This document shows, in pieces, positions 8,557 to 16,089 of a stretch of 64,000 nt of DNA. The stretch spans positions 19,488-83,487 of the forward strand of contig CACXCG010000018.1 in assembly GCA_902766125.1 (NCBI GenBank), in the 5' to 3' direction. This DNA is from an uncultured Spirochaetaceae bacterium (GTDB taxonomy: Bacteria > Spirochaetota > Spirochaetia > Treponematales > Treponemataceae). The notes under the pieces were generated by a model. It did no database searches. It had not been told where the DNA came from and worked only from the letters and a program-made list of their open reading frames with translations. A program made the translations under genes and the position numbers. Position 1 is the stretch's first letter. Each line of letters begins with the position of its first letter.

Positions 8557-9594
8557 TTATTTTTCCCGTATTACGCGGGATGATTCCCTGATTTTTACCT
8601 GAAAGCCAACTTGCTGTTTTTGCTCTACAGGCCGTTCTTCGATGATGTCCAGCAGTGCATTCCCTGCAGTAGAACACAAATCCCAGGCACTTACGCTCAA
8701 AGCCGTAACCGGCGGAACATGTGTCTTAAGTGCTTCACTGTCGTAACAGGAAACAACTCGAACTGAACCGGGCACCGAATACCCGTTTTTCTTAAGCCAT
8801 GACAGTGCCTTCAGACAGATGACATCATCCATGCAGATAATGCAATCCGGTTTTTGCGGCATACACTGTTCCAGTGCCACAGAAACATCCTGCACCGTCT
8901 GTAAATCCCAGAGCTCAGAAAGCAGCGTTACATTGCTTCCCTCACACGCCTGCACAATGCCTTCATACCTGAGCCGGTTGACTTCATAGTCACGGCAGCC
9001 GGCAAGAAGCACCAGACGATCAGCACCAGAATCCAGAATCAGACGCGTCAAATCGTAACAGCCTGCCGACTGGTCACTGTCAACCTGATACACCGTATCA
9101 TCCTGAATAGTTCCCAGCACTACAAACGGAAGCGATTCACCCTGCAGAAATGCAAGTGACGCATCATTTTTTAACAGACGGGTAAGCACTACTCCATCAA
9201 CCTTACGGTGACGAACAAGACGCTCAAGCGAAGAAACATCAGAACCGTCAACAATGGAAACAACCGTGTCGTATCCGCGTTCGGTAAAGGTTTCTGCAAG
9301 TCCCGTCAGACATTCCTGAAAGAACGGCTTGTCACCCTTGCCTGCATCGCGGGGAATAACCACCGCAGCATTGTACGTCCGGTTAGACGCAAGGGCACGT
9401 GCCGAAGAATTAGGTATGTAGTTATGCGACCGAATCCAGCTTAAAACCCTGTTACGGGTTTCGTCACTGATACGGCCTTTTCCGCTGATGACGCGCGACA
9501 CCGTAGATTTGGAAACCCCAAGTTCTTCAGCTATATCCGCTATCGTCATTGCGTGGGACTGGTCATATTCAGCACCCGTCCGCACTTCTTCCAT
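8557..9594 (-). CDS. LacI/GalR-family transcriptional regulator, probable mal operon repressor
   Basis: A 345-residue LacI-family protein. The N-terminal helix-turn-helix is MTIADIAEELGVSKSTVSRV (residues 16-35), followed by the hinge helix (NSSARALASNR). A periplasmic-binding-like effector domain fills about residues 75-340. A 15-residue tail precedes the usual start; GGAG upstream supports the ATG at 9594, though the ATG at codon 16 is where most family members begin. It is the first gene of lacI-malEFG and most likely senses a maltodextrin. Its upstream region has an 18-bp palindrome at the predicted transcription start, fitting autoregulation. Confidence 0.9.
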   Translation of the reverse strand: MEEVRTGAEYDQSHAMTIADIAEELGVSKSTVSRVISGKGRISDETRNRVLSWIRSHNYIPNSSARALASNRTYNAAVVIPRDAGKGDKPFFQECLTGLAETFTERGYDTVVSIVDGSDVSSLERLVRHRKVDGVVLTRLLKNDASLAFLQGESLPFVVLGTIQDDTVYQVDSDQSAGCYDLTRLILDSGADRLVLLAGCRDYEVNRLRYEGIVQACEGSNVTLLSELWDLQTVQDVSVALEQCMPQKPDCIICMDDVICLKALSWLKKNGYSVPGSVRVVSCYDSEALKTHVPPVTALSVSAWDLCSTAGNALLDIIEERPVEQKQQVGFQVKIRESSRVIREK

Positions 9595-9615
9595 ACCGTA
9601 CTCCGTTTCAAGAAT

Positions 9616-9633
9616 TGAGCAACCGCTTGCTCA
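9616..9633. promoter_or_regulatory. LacI-type operator at the transcription start
   Basis: TGAGCAACCGCTTGCTCA has seven-base perfect arms around a CG-containing centre, the usual LacI/GalR operator layout. It lies just downstream of the -10 box, where a bound repressor would block initiation of lacI-malEFG. Confidence 0.6.
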
Positions 9634-9640
9634 TATTCGT

Positions 9641-9669
9641 AGTGTAAGCCCACATTTTAAATCTGTCAA
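9641..9669 (-). promoter_or_regulatory. Promoter of lacI-malEFG operon
   Basis: Minus strand: consensus -35 TTGACA (9669-9664), 17-nt spacer, -10 TACACT (9646-9641). The leader is about 40 nt and carries GGAG before the lacI start. A perfect AAATTC-CGC-GAATTT inverted repeat (9673-9687) lies just upstream of the -35. Confidence 0.8.
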
Positions 9670-9698
9670 GCGAAATTCCGCGAATTTTGAAAAATTTT

Positions 9699-9744
9699 GG
9701 AAACGATACCGAAAACGATTCTCATACACTGGAAACGATACCGA
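9699..9744. repeat. Two in-phase copies of GGAAACGATACCGA (candidate operators)
   Basis: The 14-base sequence occurs at 9699-9712 and 9731-9744, exactly 32 bp apart, close to three DNA turns. A partial third copy (AAAACGATT) lies between. Each is a pseudo-palindrome GGnAnCGnTnCC with a central CG, typical of LacI-family sites. They lie upstream of the lacI promoter and could support looping or activation. Confidence 0.5.
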
Positions 9745-9815
9745 TACCTCTACAATCTCCAATATCTCACATCAACGGGAAACTGCTTTACTATTCAGAT
9801 TTTTGGCAAAATCAA

Positions 9816-9857
9816 TTGCGCAACTTGTTGCGCAACACAATGCACCAGATTGCGCAA
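9816..9857. repeat. Three copies of palindrome TTGCGCAA
   Basis: The perfect 8-bp palindrome occurs at 9816-9823, 9828-9835 and 9850-9857, at start-to-start steps of 12 and 22 bp. It is a different motif from the GGAAACGATACCGA repeats, so a second regulator may act here. The rest of the region between the two genes shows no open frame that looks coding. Confidence 0.5.
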
Positions 9858-9887
9858 TCTTAGAGGGGGGAATGTAAGGAGTAAAGC

Positions 9888-9922
9888 GAAAAAAAAGATG
9901 TACTTTTTGCAAAGCACATCTT
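9888..9922 (-). terminator. Terminator after the PDZ lipoprotein gene
   Basis: Minus strand stem AAGATGTGCTTT/AAAGTACATCTT (one wobble) with a 4-nt loop, followed by eight U. Confidence 0.75.
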
Positions 9923-9943
9923 CGGTTTGAAGTAAAACTGTAT

Positions 9944-10693
9944 TTATTCTGCAGTCATCATCAGATTGATTTCTCTTCCGTCACGCAGAACAGTTACCTG
10001 CACGCTCTGACCGCGCACGATGGTATCAAGAACACGCTGTAAAACCGCAGAAGAAACAATGTCTGTTCCGTTAACGCGGATGATGATGTCGCCCATGATC
10101 AGGTTTGCCGCAAACGCAGGAGTATTCAGATACACCACACGGACATACGCACCGGTGTTTCGTCGTAATGCCATTCGCTGAGCTGTTGATAAATCTTCAA
10201 AGGCAATGCCTAATTTTGTTGCAGCAATTTCTTCCTGTGTAAGCGGCACATACAGGTATGCATAATAATCATAATACGTTTCTACACGCTGACGGGGACG
10301 AAAGATTGTATTGTACACAGCTGGTGAAGTATCTGTCTTAGGACTAACCAGCACCCGCACTTCGTCATATTCAGTGTAGACTTTTTCTTCGCGGAACAAA
10401 CCTCCGTACAGTACATACTCTGCACCTTTTTCCAGGGCAAGCTGCCGAACCTGATTTGCAAGATACGATACTGAATATTCGGTGTGTGTAAAAAGCGACT
10501 GACCAATCAGACGGTAACCGCGCGACTCAAGATCCAGACGATCCAGTTCAACACTTGTTGTATACTGCAGTGTCGGTTCTGCAGCAGACACACTCTGACC
10601 TGAAGCACCGGAATAATTTCGTTCAACTGTAGAAAGCGTTGTACAGGATGAAACCAAAAGTGCAGTCATCAACACAAAAACAAATCTCTTCAT
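9944..10693 (-). CDS. PDZ-domain lipoprotein
   Basis: A 249-residue lipoprotein: the signal peptide ends in LVSSC with the modified cysteine at residue 17. The middle (about 45-160) has no family I recognise. The C-terminal 85 residues form a PDZ domain (GAYVRVVYLNTPAFAANLIMG, then IIIRVNGTDI), without a protease domain. It probably binds peptide ends or partner proteins at the periplasmic face of a membrane. It is read from a leaderless promoter that faces the divergent HAD phosphatase gene, and ends in an intrinsic terminator. Function beyond the PDZ fold is unknown. Confidence 0.75.
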   Translation of the reverse strand: MKRFVFVLMTALLVSSCTTLSTVERNYSGASGQSVSAAEPTLQYTTSVELDRLDLESRGYRLIGQSLFTHTEYSVSYLANQVRQLALEKGAEYVLYGGLFREEKVYTEYDEVRVLVSPKTDTSPAVYNTIFRPRQRVETYYDYYAYLYVPLTQEEIAATKLGIAFEDLSTAQRMALRRNTGAYVRVVYLNTPAFAANLIMGDIIIRVNGTDIVSSAVLQRVLDTIVRGQSVQVTVLRDGREINLMMTAE

Positions 10694-10699
10694 ACTTGT

Positions 10700-10728
10700 A
10701 TTCTATATCACATAGACTATGTTATCAA
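10700..10728 (-). promoter_or_regulatory. Leaderless promoter of the PDZ lipoprotein gene
   Basis: Minus strand: -35 TTGATA (10728-10723), 17-nt spacer, -10 TAGAAT (10705-10700), then only 6 nt to the ATG. There is no room for a Shine-Dalgarno, so the message should start at or next to the start codon. Confidence 0.6.
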
Positions 10729-10741
10729 TATAGAGTATGGT
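10713..10741 (+). promoter_or_regulatory. Leaderless promoter of the HAD phosphatase gene
   Basis: Plus strand: -35 TAGACT (10713-10718), 17-nt spacer, -10 TATGGT (10736-10741), then 6 nt to the ATG at 10748. Its -35 lies inside the spacer of the opposing promoter, so the two face and overlap. Confidence 0.5.
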
Positions 10742-10747
10742 ACAGTC

Positions 10748-11515
10748 ATGAAAAAACTTATTCTCTGCGATTTAGACGGAACCTTACTTCGTACTGACAA
10801 AACAATTTCTAAAGCATCTGCAGACGCACTGAACCGCTGCAAGGAAAAAGGAATACTTGTCGGATTTTCAACATCCCGCGGAAGAACTACCACAGAAACC
10901 TATGAAGAAATAATTCAGCCTGATATTCTTATCTGTAACGGAGGCGCAACTGTCTTCTGCAAAAACGAATGCATCTGCATGCATACATTTACACGGGAAC
11001 AGACACAGGCACTGCTTAACGCTACATACCGTGAATGCGGGGAAGAATGCGAAATAACTCTGGACACGATAGACGAACTGTACTGGAACAGAACCTACGA
11101 CAAAAGCACGCCGTACGGAAAAAATTCTATCTACAGTGATTTTAAAAATTTTACACAGTGCGCACTTAAAATCTGCGTGCAGACAGAAGACAGCACAAAG
11201 GCAAAAAGAATAGCACAGTCAGTTGACGACTGCGATTATCTCCCCTTCTCTGACATTCCCTGGTATAAGTTTTCAAGTGCACTGGCAACCAAAGACAATG
11301 CAATCAAAACACTATGCACGCATCTTAACATACAGCCTTCAGAAATTGTTGCCTTTGGTGATGATTACAACGACAGTGGCATGCTTACGCTATGCGGCAC
11401 CGGTGTTGCAATGGGGAATGCAATCGCAGAAGTAAAAGCAATTGCAGACGATGTTACGCTTTCAAACGATGACGACGGAATTGCAGTGTGGCTTAAAAAG
11501 AATATATTATCTTAG
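10748..11515 (+). CDS. Cof-type HAD-superfamily phosphatase
   Basis: A 255-residue haloacid dehalogenase-type hydrolase. Motif I is CDLDGT (nucleophile D8, D10), with a C2-type cap in the middle. Motif IV is FGDDYNDSGML followed by GVAMGNA, the Cof/YidA signature. Members dephosphorylate sugar phosphates or other small metabolites in the cytoplasm; the substrate cannot be told from sequence. It converges on the GH13 gene with a 9-bp overlap of the 3' ends. Confidence 0.88.
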   Translation: MKKLILCDLDGTLLRTDKTISKASADALNRCKEKGILVGFSTSRGRTTTETYEEIIQPDILICNGGATVFCKNECICMHTFTREQTQALLNATYRECGEECEITLDTIDELYWNRTYDKSTPYGKNSIYSDFKNFTQCALKICVQTEDSTKAKRIAQSVDDCDYLPFSDIPWYKFSSALATKDNAIKTLCTHLNIQPSEIVAFGDDYNDSGMLTLCGTGVAMGNAIAEVKAIADDVTLSNDDDGIAVWLKKNILS

Positions 11516-12865
11516 AATCCGCATCCAGTTTGCATTGACCGAAACTGTTTTTGTTCCCGCAGGAAATTTTGTTCCGTCAAGAATATCTTCAAAACCTTTA
11601 GAATTATCCGCGCACGTAAGGGAAACATCATGCGCTTTGTCGTCACAGTTAAAGCACACCATAAGCGTTTCACCGTTACCACTTCTAGTGAATGCAAGTG
11701 TCTGATTGGTTACGTTTACCAGTTTGTATGTTCCGGTTTGCAGTGAGGGATGATTTTTCCGTAAGTCAGAAAAGCGTGTTATAAGCGAAACCAGTGCTGC
11801 TGAATCAACCGACGGACGTATATCATCAGAAAAACTTTGAACAAACGGAGGAAGTGCGGGACGCAATTCTCTGTCACCAAAGTCTGTGCGCTTTCCACGG
11901 ATGCCCCATTCGCTTCCGTAATACACAGACGGTATGCCGGGAATACAGAACATGAGTGCATACAAAAGATACAGATGCTCTGCTTTTTTAACGGTACTTG
12001 CAATGCGGTTTACATCATGATTATCTAAAAAGTTGTACAGCGGAGAATAGTCATACATTCCGTTTGCACCAAACTCGCGGTCAAGGTTATACGAAAGTTC
12101 AAAAAAGTTTTTGTCGTTAAGTGAAGACCACAGCGCTTTATACAGCTGATAGTTGGTAACCGAATCAAGCCGTCCTTCGCGAACCCAGTCGTTGTAATCG
12201 CCGTGCACAACTTCGCCCATAAGCCAGAAGTCCAGCTTTTTTGCTTTACAGTGAGCACTTAACGCATCAAGAAAACTCTTGCTAAGCACATCGGCAGCAT
12301 CAAGGCGTAAACCGTCAATACCAAATTCCTGCATCCAGAAATCTACGGCACCAAACAAATGTTCACGAACTGCTTCATTATCAACATCAAGTTTTACCAG
12401 CTGCTTGTGACCCGCCCAGCCTTCATAGTCAAAGCAGTCTCCGAAATTACTGCGGCGCGAAAAATCAAGATTAAGATACCAGCCTTTGTACTGCGAGTTC
12501 TGACCGTTCTGCTGAAGGTCACGGAATGCAAAAAAATCTCTTCCGGTGTGATTGAATACTGCATCTAAGACAACTGCAATTCCCTGCTGATGACAGCAGG
12601 CACAAAAATGCTTAAACGATTCGTTGTTACCCAACCTGCGGTCAACATGATAGTAGTCAACTGTGTCGTATCCGTGCGACGAACTTTCAAACACCGGACC
12701 AATATACAGCGCATTGATTCCCATTGCATGCAGTCTTTCCAACTCTCCTTCAAGCCGTTCAAACGCGTTACCCGCAGGACAGCAGAAGTCATTCTGATGA
12801 GGACTGGCACAAAGACCCAAAGGATAAATATGATAAAAGAATTTATCAGCAAAAAGAGATTTCAT
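11507..12865 (-). CDS. GH13 alpha-amylase-family enzyme, cytoplasmic
   Basis: A 452-residue alpha-glucan-active enzyme with no signal peptide. GH13 regions are clear: DAVFNH (region I), GLRLDAAD with the nucleophile Asp (II), LMGEVVHGD with the acid/base Glu (III), and FLDNHD (IV). The short length and lack of an N-terminal beta domain fit a compact maltodextrin hydrolase or transferase. I chose the ATG at 12865, since MKSLFADKFFYHIYPLG matches the family start. A TTG four codons earlier is possible. It follows the ABC ATPase gene by 15 nt, so it is likely co-transcribed with an amino-acid-type transporter, an odd pairing. Confidence 0.85.
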   Translation of the reverse strand: MKSLFADKFFYHIYPLGLCASPHQNDFCCPAGNAFERLEGELERLHAMGINALYIGPVFESSSHGYDTVDYYHVDRRLGNNESFKHFCACCHQQGIAVVLDAVFNHTGRDFFAFRDLQQNGQNSQYKGWYLNLDFSRRSNFGDCFDYEGWAGHKQLVKLDVDNEAVREHLFGAVDFWMQEFGIDGLRLDAADVLSKSFLDALSAHCKAKKLDFWLMGEVVHGDYNDWVREGRLDSVTNYQLYKALWSSLNDKNFFELSYNLDREFGANGMYDYSPLYNFLDNHDVNRIASTVKKAEHLYLLYALMFCIPGIPSVYYGSEWGIRGKRTDFGDRELRPALPPFVQSFSDDIRPSVDSAALVSLITRFSDLRKNHPSLQTGTYKLVNVTNQTLAFTRSGNGETLMVCFNCDDKAHDVSLTCADNSKGFEDILDGTKFPAGTKTVSVNANWMRILR

Positions 12866-12880
12866 GTGTTCATCCAAAAA

Positions 12881-13672
12881 TTACTGCAGCATCATCTTGT
12901 CGTTTGTGATTGCGGTTTTGCGGATTGCCTTAAAGCGTTCGTTTAAATCTTCGAGCGTAAGGTTTTCTTTTTCTTTTCCGCCGATGTCAAGAATGATTTC
13001 TCCTGCATCCATCATAAGAAGACGGTTACCGTAATCAAGTGCCTGCTGCATGTTGTGCGTAATCATCATAACGGTAAGATGATAGTTGTCTGCAAACTCT
13101 TTGGTAAGCTTCATGACAATTTCTGCATTGGTAGGATCAAGAGCAGCGGTGTGTTCATCAAGCAGCAGAATCTGCGGTTTTGAAATGACAGCCATCAAAA
13201 GCGTAAGTGCCTGACGCTGTCCGCCGGAAAACTGATCTACGTTATCGTTAAGACGATCTTCAAGACCCATATTCAGTTTTTTTAATTCTTCGCGGAAGTA
13301 TGCCTGCTTTTTTTTGTTAAGGCTGATCTTTAATCCTTTCCAGCCTTTGTGATTGCAGATCATCATGTTATCCTGCAGGGACATTTTTCCTGCGGTTCCC
13401 AAAAGCGGATTCTGGAAAATACGTCCAATGTATTTTGCGCGTTTGTATTCCGGTTCACTGGTTATGTCTTTTCCGTCAAGCAGAATAGTTCCGTGAGATG
13501 GAGGAAGGTTTCCCGAGATGATGTTGTACAGCGTTGACTTACCTGCACCGTTAGAACCAATGACGGTAATAAAGTCGCCTTCATTAATGGTAAGGTTTAT
13601 GTTTTTAAGTGCTTCGTTCTGATCAGGAGTTCCTGCGTTAAACGTAATGCCAATATCTTTAAGCTCGAGCAT
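12881..13672 (-). CDS. TrpXYZ-type ABC transporter ATP-binding protein
   Basis: A 263-residue ABC ATPase: Walker A GSNGAGKST (about 37-45), signature FSGGQRQALTL, Walker B LLLDEHTAAL and the switch His in MMITHNM. It powers uptake through the neighbouring BPD_transp_2-type permease. This three-gene set resembles the aromatic amino acid (TrpXYZ) group of the uncharacterised ABC_sub_bind transporters. It overlaps the permease gene by 14 bp, so translation is coupled. Tryptophan or tyrosine as substrate is inferred from the family only. Confidence 0.88.
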   Translation of the reverse strand: MLELKDIGITFNAGTPDQNEALKNINLTINEGDFITVIGSNGAGKSTLYNIISGNLPPSHGTILLDGKDITSEPEYKRAKYIGRIFQNPLLGTAGKMSLQDNMMICNHKGWKGLKISLNKKKQAYFREELKKLNMGLEDRLNDNVDQFSGGQRQALTLLMAVISKPQILLLDEHTAALDPTNAEIVMKLTKEFADNYHLTVMMITHNMQQALDYGNRLLMMDAGEIILDIGGKEKENLTLEDLNERFKAIRKTAITNDKMMLQ

Positions 13673-14552
13673 GTTTGGTTCCTCTTTTTGAAATGATAAG
13701 ACAGATGATAATCAACAGACCGGTAATCAGCTTTAAGTCGTTGCTGGTAAGACCGATAACAAAACCGTAACTGCGGCCAAAGTACATAATTGCACGATAG
13801 ATGATTGAACCGATTAAAACCCGCAGCGTCTGCATTCCGATTTTATTTGAACGGATTATAAATTCGCCCAGCATCAGAGAAGCAAGTCCGCTTACGATAA
13901 CACCGGTTCCGCTTCCAACATCTGCAAAGCCGTTGTACATTGCAGCAAATGCTCCTGACAGTGCTGCAAGACCATCGCCTACACACACGCCAATGCCCCG
14001 CACAATCTGAGGATTAACACCCTGAGAAATAATCATCTGCTGATTGGCACCAAGAGCACCCATAGTCAGTCCTAAATCAGTGTGATAGAAAACATCCATA
14101 ACTGCTTTGAGTGCAATAACAAACAGAATCAGGAAAATACAGATACCCAGTTCTGCAGGGAGTGATGGAAAATGTGTCTGGAAAAAATCAGTTATTGAAG
14201 AAAAGGGAGTTTGAATTTTTAAGAAAGAAATATTTGCCTTGTTTTTCATGACACGAAGGTTGATGGAATACAGCATGGTCATCATCAGAATACCGGCAAG
14301 AAGATCGGGAATCTTTAACTTAGTGTAGATGACTGTTGTACAAAGACCTGCAACAATTCCTCCAAGGAACGCAAGACAGAGTGCAAACACAGGATGCATT
14401 CCCACGGTAAGACATGCAGCAAGAATACATCCGCCCATGGGGAACGCACCGTCAACGGTCATGTCACAGAAGTTAAGGACACGGTAAGACATAAACACGC
14501 CTAAGACCATGATTCCGTAAATCAAACCTTCAATAACAATACTACAAAGCAT
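13659..14552 (-). CDS. TrpXYZ-type ABC transporter permease
   Basis: A 297-residue membrane protein with about eight to nine hydrophobic segments. It has the branched-chain amino acid permease-like pattern (MTVDGAFPMGG near residue 33, FGRSYGFVIGLTSNDLKL near the end). It is the channel subunit of the ABC importer whose lipoprotein lies upstream and whose ATPase lies downstream. An intrinsic terminator-like hairpin sits between it and the binding-protein gene, which would lower permease expression relative to the lipoprotein. Confidence 0.87.
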   Translation of the reverse strand: MLCSIVIEGLIYGIMVLGVFMSYRVLNFCDMTVDGAFPMGGCILAACLTVGMHPVFALCLAFLGGIVAGLCTTVIYTKLKIPDLLAGILMMTMLYSINLRVMKNKANISFLKIQTPFSSITDFFQTHFPSLPAELGICIFLILFVIALKAVMDVFYHTDLGLTMGALGANQQMIISQGVNPQIVRGIGVCVGDGLAALSGAFAAMYNGFADVGSGTGVIVSGLASLMLGEFIIRSNKIGMQTLRVLIGSIIYRAIMYFGRSYGFVIGLTSNDLKLITGLLIIICLIISKRGTKHARA

Positions 14553-14565
14553 ACTTTTTCCTAAA

Positions 14566-14614
14566 CAAAAAAAGGACTACCTGATTACACGTGTGCATAA
14601 CCAGGCTGTCCTTT
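14566..14614 (-). terminator. Intra-operon attenuator between binding protein and permease
   Basis: Minus strand stem AAAGGACAGCCTG/CAGGTAGTCCTTT (12 of 13 positions pair) followed by seven U. It lies within the operon, so it likely acts as a partial terminator that sets the high ratio of binding protein to permease. Confidence 0.75.
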
Positions 14615-14633
14615 GAATATAGCGTATTTATAA

Positions 14634-15620
14634 TTATTTTTCTATCAGTTTTCCGTTTTCGAAGATCATATTTGCTGAGTTTATGTATTCTTCAGGAACG
14701 GTAATTCCGCATGCTTTTGCAGCATCAAGGTCAATCAGAAGATCTGAATCAGAAGGATCAGTCATAAAGCGGACAGGAATGTCTGCAGGGCTCTTTCCGT
14801 TCAGAATCTGTACAACGATGTCACCGGTTGCACGGCCTGCTTTGTAGTAGTTAAAGCCGCTTGCCATAAAGATGCCGCCGTCTTTTGCAGCAGTAACGTC
14901 ACCACTGAAGATGGGTTTCTTTGCACGTCCAAATACATCAACCAGAGATGCAATTGCACTGAACACGGTGTTGTCTGTGGTAAGGTAGATTCCGTCTACA
15001 CGATTGATGATTGCATCTGCAGCCTGCTTTACTTCGCTTGACTGTGTGATTGACTGAGTAACCAGATCAATTCCTGCTTCTTTACATCCCTGCTTTACCA
15101 GTTCAAGTGATGATACAGAGTTTGCTTCGTTACTGGTATAAATGTAACCCAGAGTTTTGATTCCGGTAATCTTTGCAAACAGCTTGATGTGTTCAACAGT
15201 GGGAATAGCGTCGCTCATACCGGTAACATTATTCTTTCCGCGGTCAAGGCTGTCTACCAGACCTGCGCCAACCGGATCAGTTACGGTTCCAAATACAACG
15301 GGAGTTTCTTTGAGTGTAGTAGAAAGTGCAATGGCAACCGGAGTTGCAATACCGACAGCAACATCAACATTCTTTACTTTGTATTCAGATGCAATCTGAG
15401 CAGCAGTGTTTACGTCGCCGTTAGCATTCTGTAAATCGAACTGAGCATCAATTCCGTTTTCTTTGATTACATCGATGATACCCTGTTCAACGTCGTCAAG
15501 AGCCGGATGCTGAACAATTTTTGCAATACCAATTTTAACCTGTTTAGAACCTGACTTTTTTGTTCCGCATGAAGCAAATACCAGACAGGCAATCATAAGC
15601 AAAGGAATAAGTTTTTTCAT
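14634..15620 (-). CDS. ABC transporter substrate-binding lipoprotein (TrpX/ABC_sub_bind family)
   Basis: A 328-residue lipoprotein with a signal peptide ending in VFASC (Cys18). The body is the two-lobed periplasmic-binding fold of the ABC_sub_bind family. Recognisable stretches are KIGIAKIVQHPALDDVEQG at the start of lobe 1 and GIYLTTDNTVFSAI in the middle. Relatives include tryptophan- or tyrosine-binding proteins. It is the first gene of its operon, with a strong promoter, a small hairpin in the leader and GAGG before the ATG. No T-box or other riboswitch was seen in the short leader. Confidence 0.87.
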   Translation of the reverse strand: MKKLIPLLMIACLVFASCGTKKSGSKQVKIGIAKIVQHPALDDVEQGIIDVIKENGIDAQFDLQNANGDVNTAAQIASEYKVKNVDVAVGIATPVAIALSTTLKETPVVFGTVTDPVGAGLVDSLDRGKNNVTGMSDAIPTVEHIKLFAKITGIKTLGYIYTSNEANSVSSLELVKQGCKEAGIDLVTQSITQSSEVKQAADAIINRVDGIYLTTDNTVFSAIASLVDVFGRAKKPIFSGDVTAAKDGGIFMASGFNYYKAGRATGDIVVQILNGKSPADIPVRFMTDPSDSDLLIDLDAAKACGITVPEEYINSANMIFENGKLIEK

Positions 15621-15669
15621 AACGAACCTCGTACAAAATTATATAGTTTCTTTTGGTAGAAACACTGAT

Positions 15670-15698
15670 ACTATACTCTGTTTTAATGTTACTGTCAA
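15670..15698 (-). promoter_or_regulatory. Strong promoter of the TrpX-type operon
   Basis: Minus strand: TTGACA (15698-15693), 17-nt spacer, TATAGT (15675-15670). The leader is about 43 nt with a 6-bp GTTTCT/AGAAAC hairpin (about 15644-15661) that could be an operator. Confidence 0.85.
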
Positions 15699-15723
15699 TA
15701 GTATTTTAAAAGATTTTTTTTGA

Positions 15724-15750
15724 GAAAAAAAGCAGTCCCTATAGACTGCT
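15724..15750 (-). terminator. Intrinsic terminator upstream of the TrpX-type operon
   Basis: Minus strand stem AGCAGTC/GACTGCT with a 6-nt loop and seven U. It is the last of three terminators between tRNA-Pro and the transporter promoter and insulates that promoter. Confidence 0.75.
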
Positions 15751-15777
15751 GTACAAGTACATAGTATTTTTCCCGCT

Positions 15778-15808
15778 GGAAGTCATGCCCATTGAGGGCA
15801 TGACTTCC
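15778..15808. repeat. Perfect palindrome, 13-bp arms, 5-nt loop
   Basis: GGAAGTCATGCCC and its exact complement around ATTGA. There is no U tract directly after it, so it is not a plain terminator. It lies in the 300-bp hairpin-rich stretch downstream of tRNA-Pro; no coding frame there looks real. Confidence 0.8.
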
Positions 15809-15814
15809 GGTTGA

Positions 15815-15844
15815 CCAAATAAAAAAGGATAGCTTTCGCTATCC
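15815..15844 (-). terminator. Second terminator downstream of tRNA-Pro
   Basis: Minus strand stem GGATAGC/GCTATCC with a GAAA tetraloop, then TTTTTTATTT. The tail continues into GGTCAAC, the same letters that follow the first tRNA-Pro terminator. Confidence 0.8.
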
Positions 15845-15879
15845 AAACCGTTAATGACAATGAAATAAAACAAGTCTGC

Positions 15880-15906
15880 GAGAATTTTTCCGAAGGAAAA
15901 ATTCTC
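15880..15906. repeat. Perfect palindrome, 12-bp arms, 3-nt loop
   Basis: GAGAATTTTTCC, GAA, GGAAAAATTCTC. It has the same build as the two palindromes after malG: long perfect arms, a three-base loop and no terminator tail. Confidence 0.8.
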
Positions 15907-15909
15907 GTT

Positions 15910-15957
15910 GACCAAAATAAAAAGGCAGCCCATTTGGACTGCCTTTTTATTTTGGTC
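15910..15957 (-). terminator. tRNA-Pro terminator with 19-bp stem reaching into the tRNA 3' end
   Basis: Arms of 19 perfectly complementary bases surround a 10-nt loop. The core on the minus strand is GGCAGTCC/GGGCTGCC followed by TTTTTATTTT. The outer arm includes the encoded CCA and discriminator of tRNA-Pro, so the precursor hairpin would pair with the mature 3' end until processed. Confidence 0.8.
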
Positions 15958-16029
15958 GGGTAGCCGGAATTCGAATCCGGGACCTCATGCCCCCCAGACA
16001 TGCACGCTAACCAACTGCGCTACTACCCG
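15953..16029 (-). tRNA. tRNA-Pro (anticodon GGG), CCA encoded
   Basis: Cloverleaf on the minus strand: acceptor CGGGTAG/CTACCCG and a D arm GCGC...GCGT. The anticodon stem CATGT/GCATG has loop CTGGGGG (U33, anticodon GGG), and the T arm carries TTCGAAT. Discriminator A and a genomic CCA follow. A promoter lies directly upstream. Confidence 0.93.
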
Positions 16030-16043
16030 TTAAAAGTATGAAT

Positions 16044-16072
16044 ATCATACCGAAATAGCCGCTTAAGGTCAA
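16044..16072 (-). promoter_or_regulatory. tRNA-Pro promoter
   Basis: Minus strand: TTGACC (16072-16067), 17-nt spacer, TATGAT (16049-16044). It is divergent from the proS promoter, so a proline tRNA and prolyl-tRNA synthetase share one intergenic region. Confidence 0.8.
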
Positions 16073-16089
16073 GAGTTTATGCCTACTTA

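Noticed and set aside
9488..9930. Two overlapping plus-strand open frames (129 and 77 codons) upstream of lacI
   Set aside because: They run through the promoter, operators and a terminator and have no ribosome site; they are by-products of regulatory DNA.
15621..15669. T-box or tryptophan-type riboswitch before the TrpX-like gene
   Set aside because: The leader is about 43 nt, too short for a T-box, and shows only a 6-bp hairpin.
15739..15933. 64-codon minus-strand open frame after tRNA-Pro
   Set aside because: It consists of palindromes and terminators; no start signal or family.
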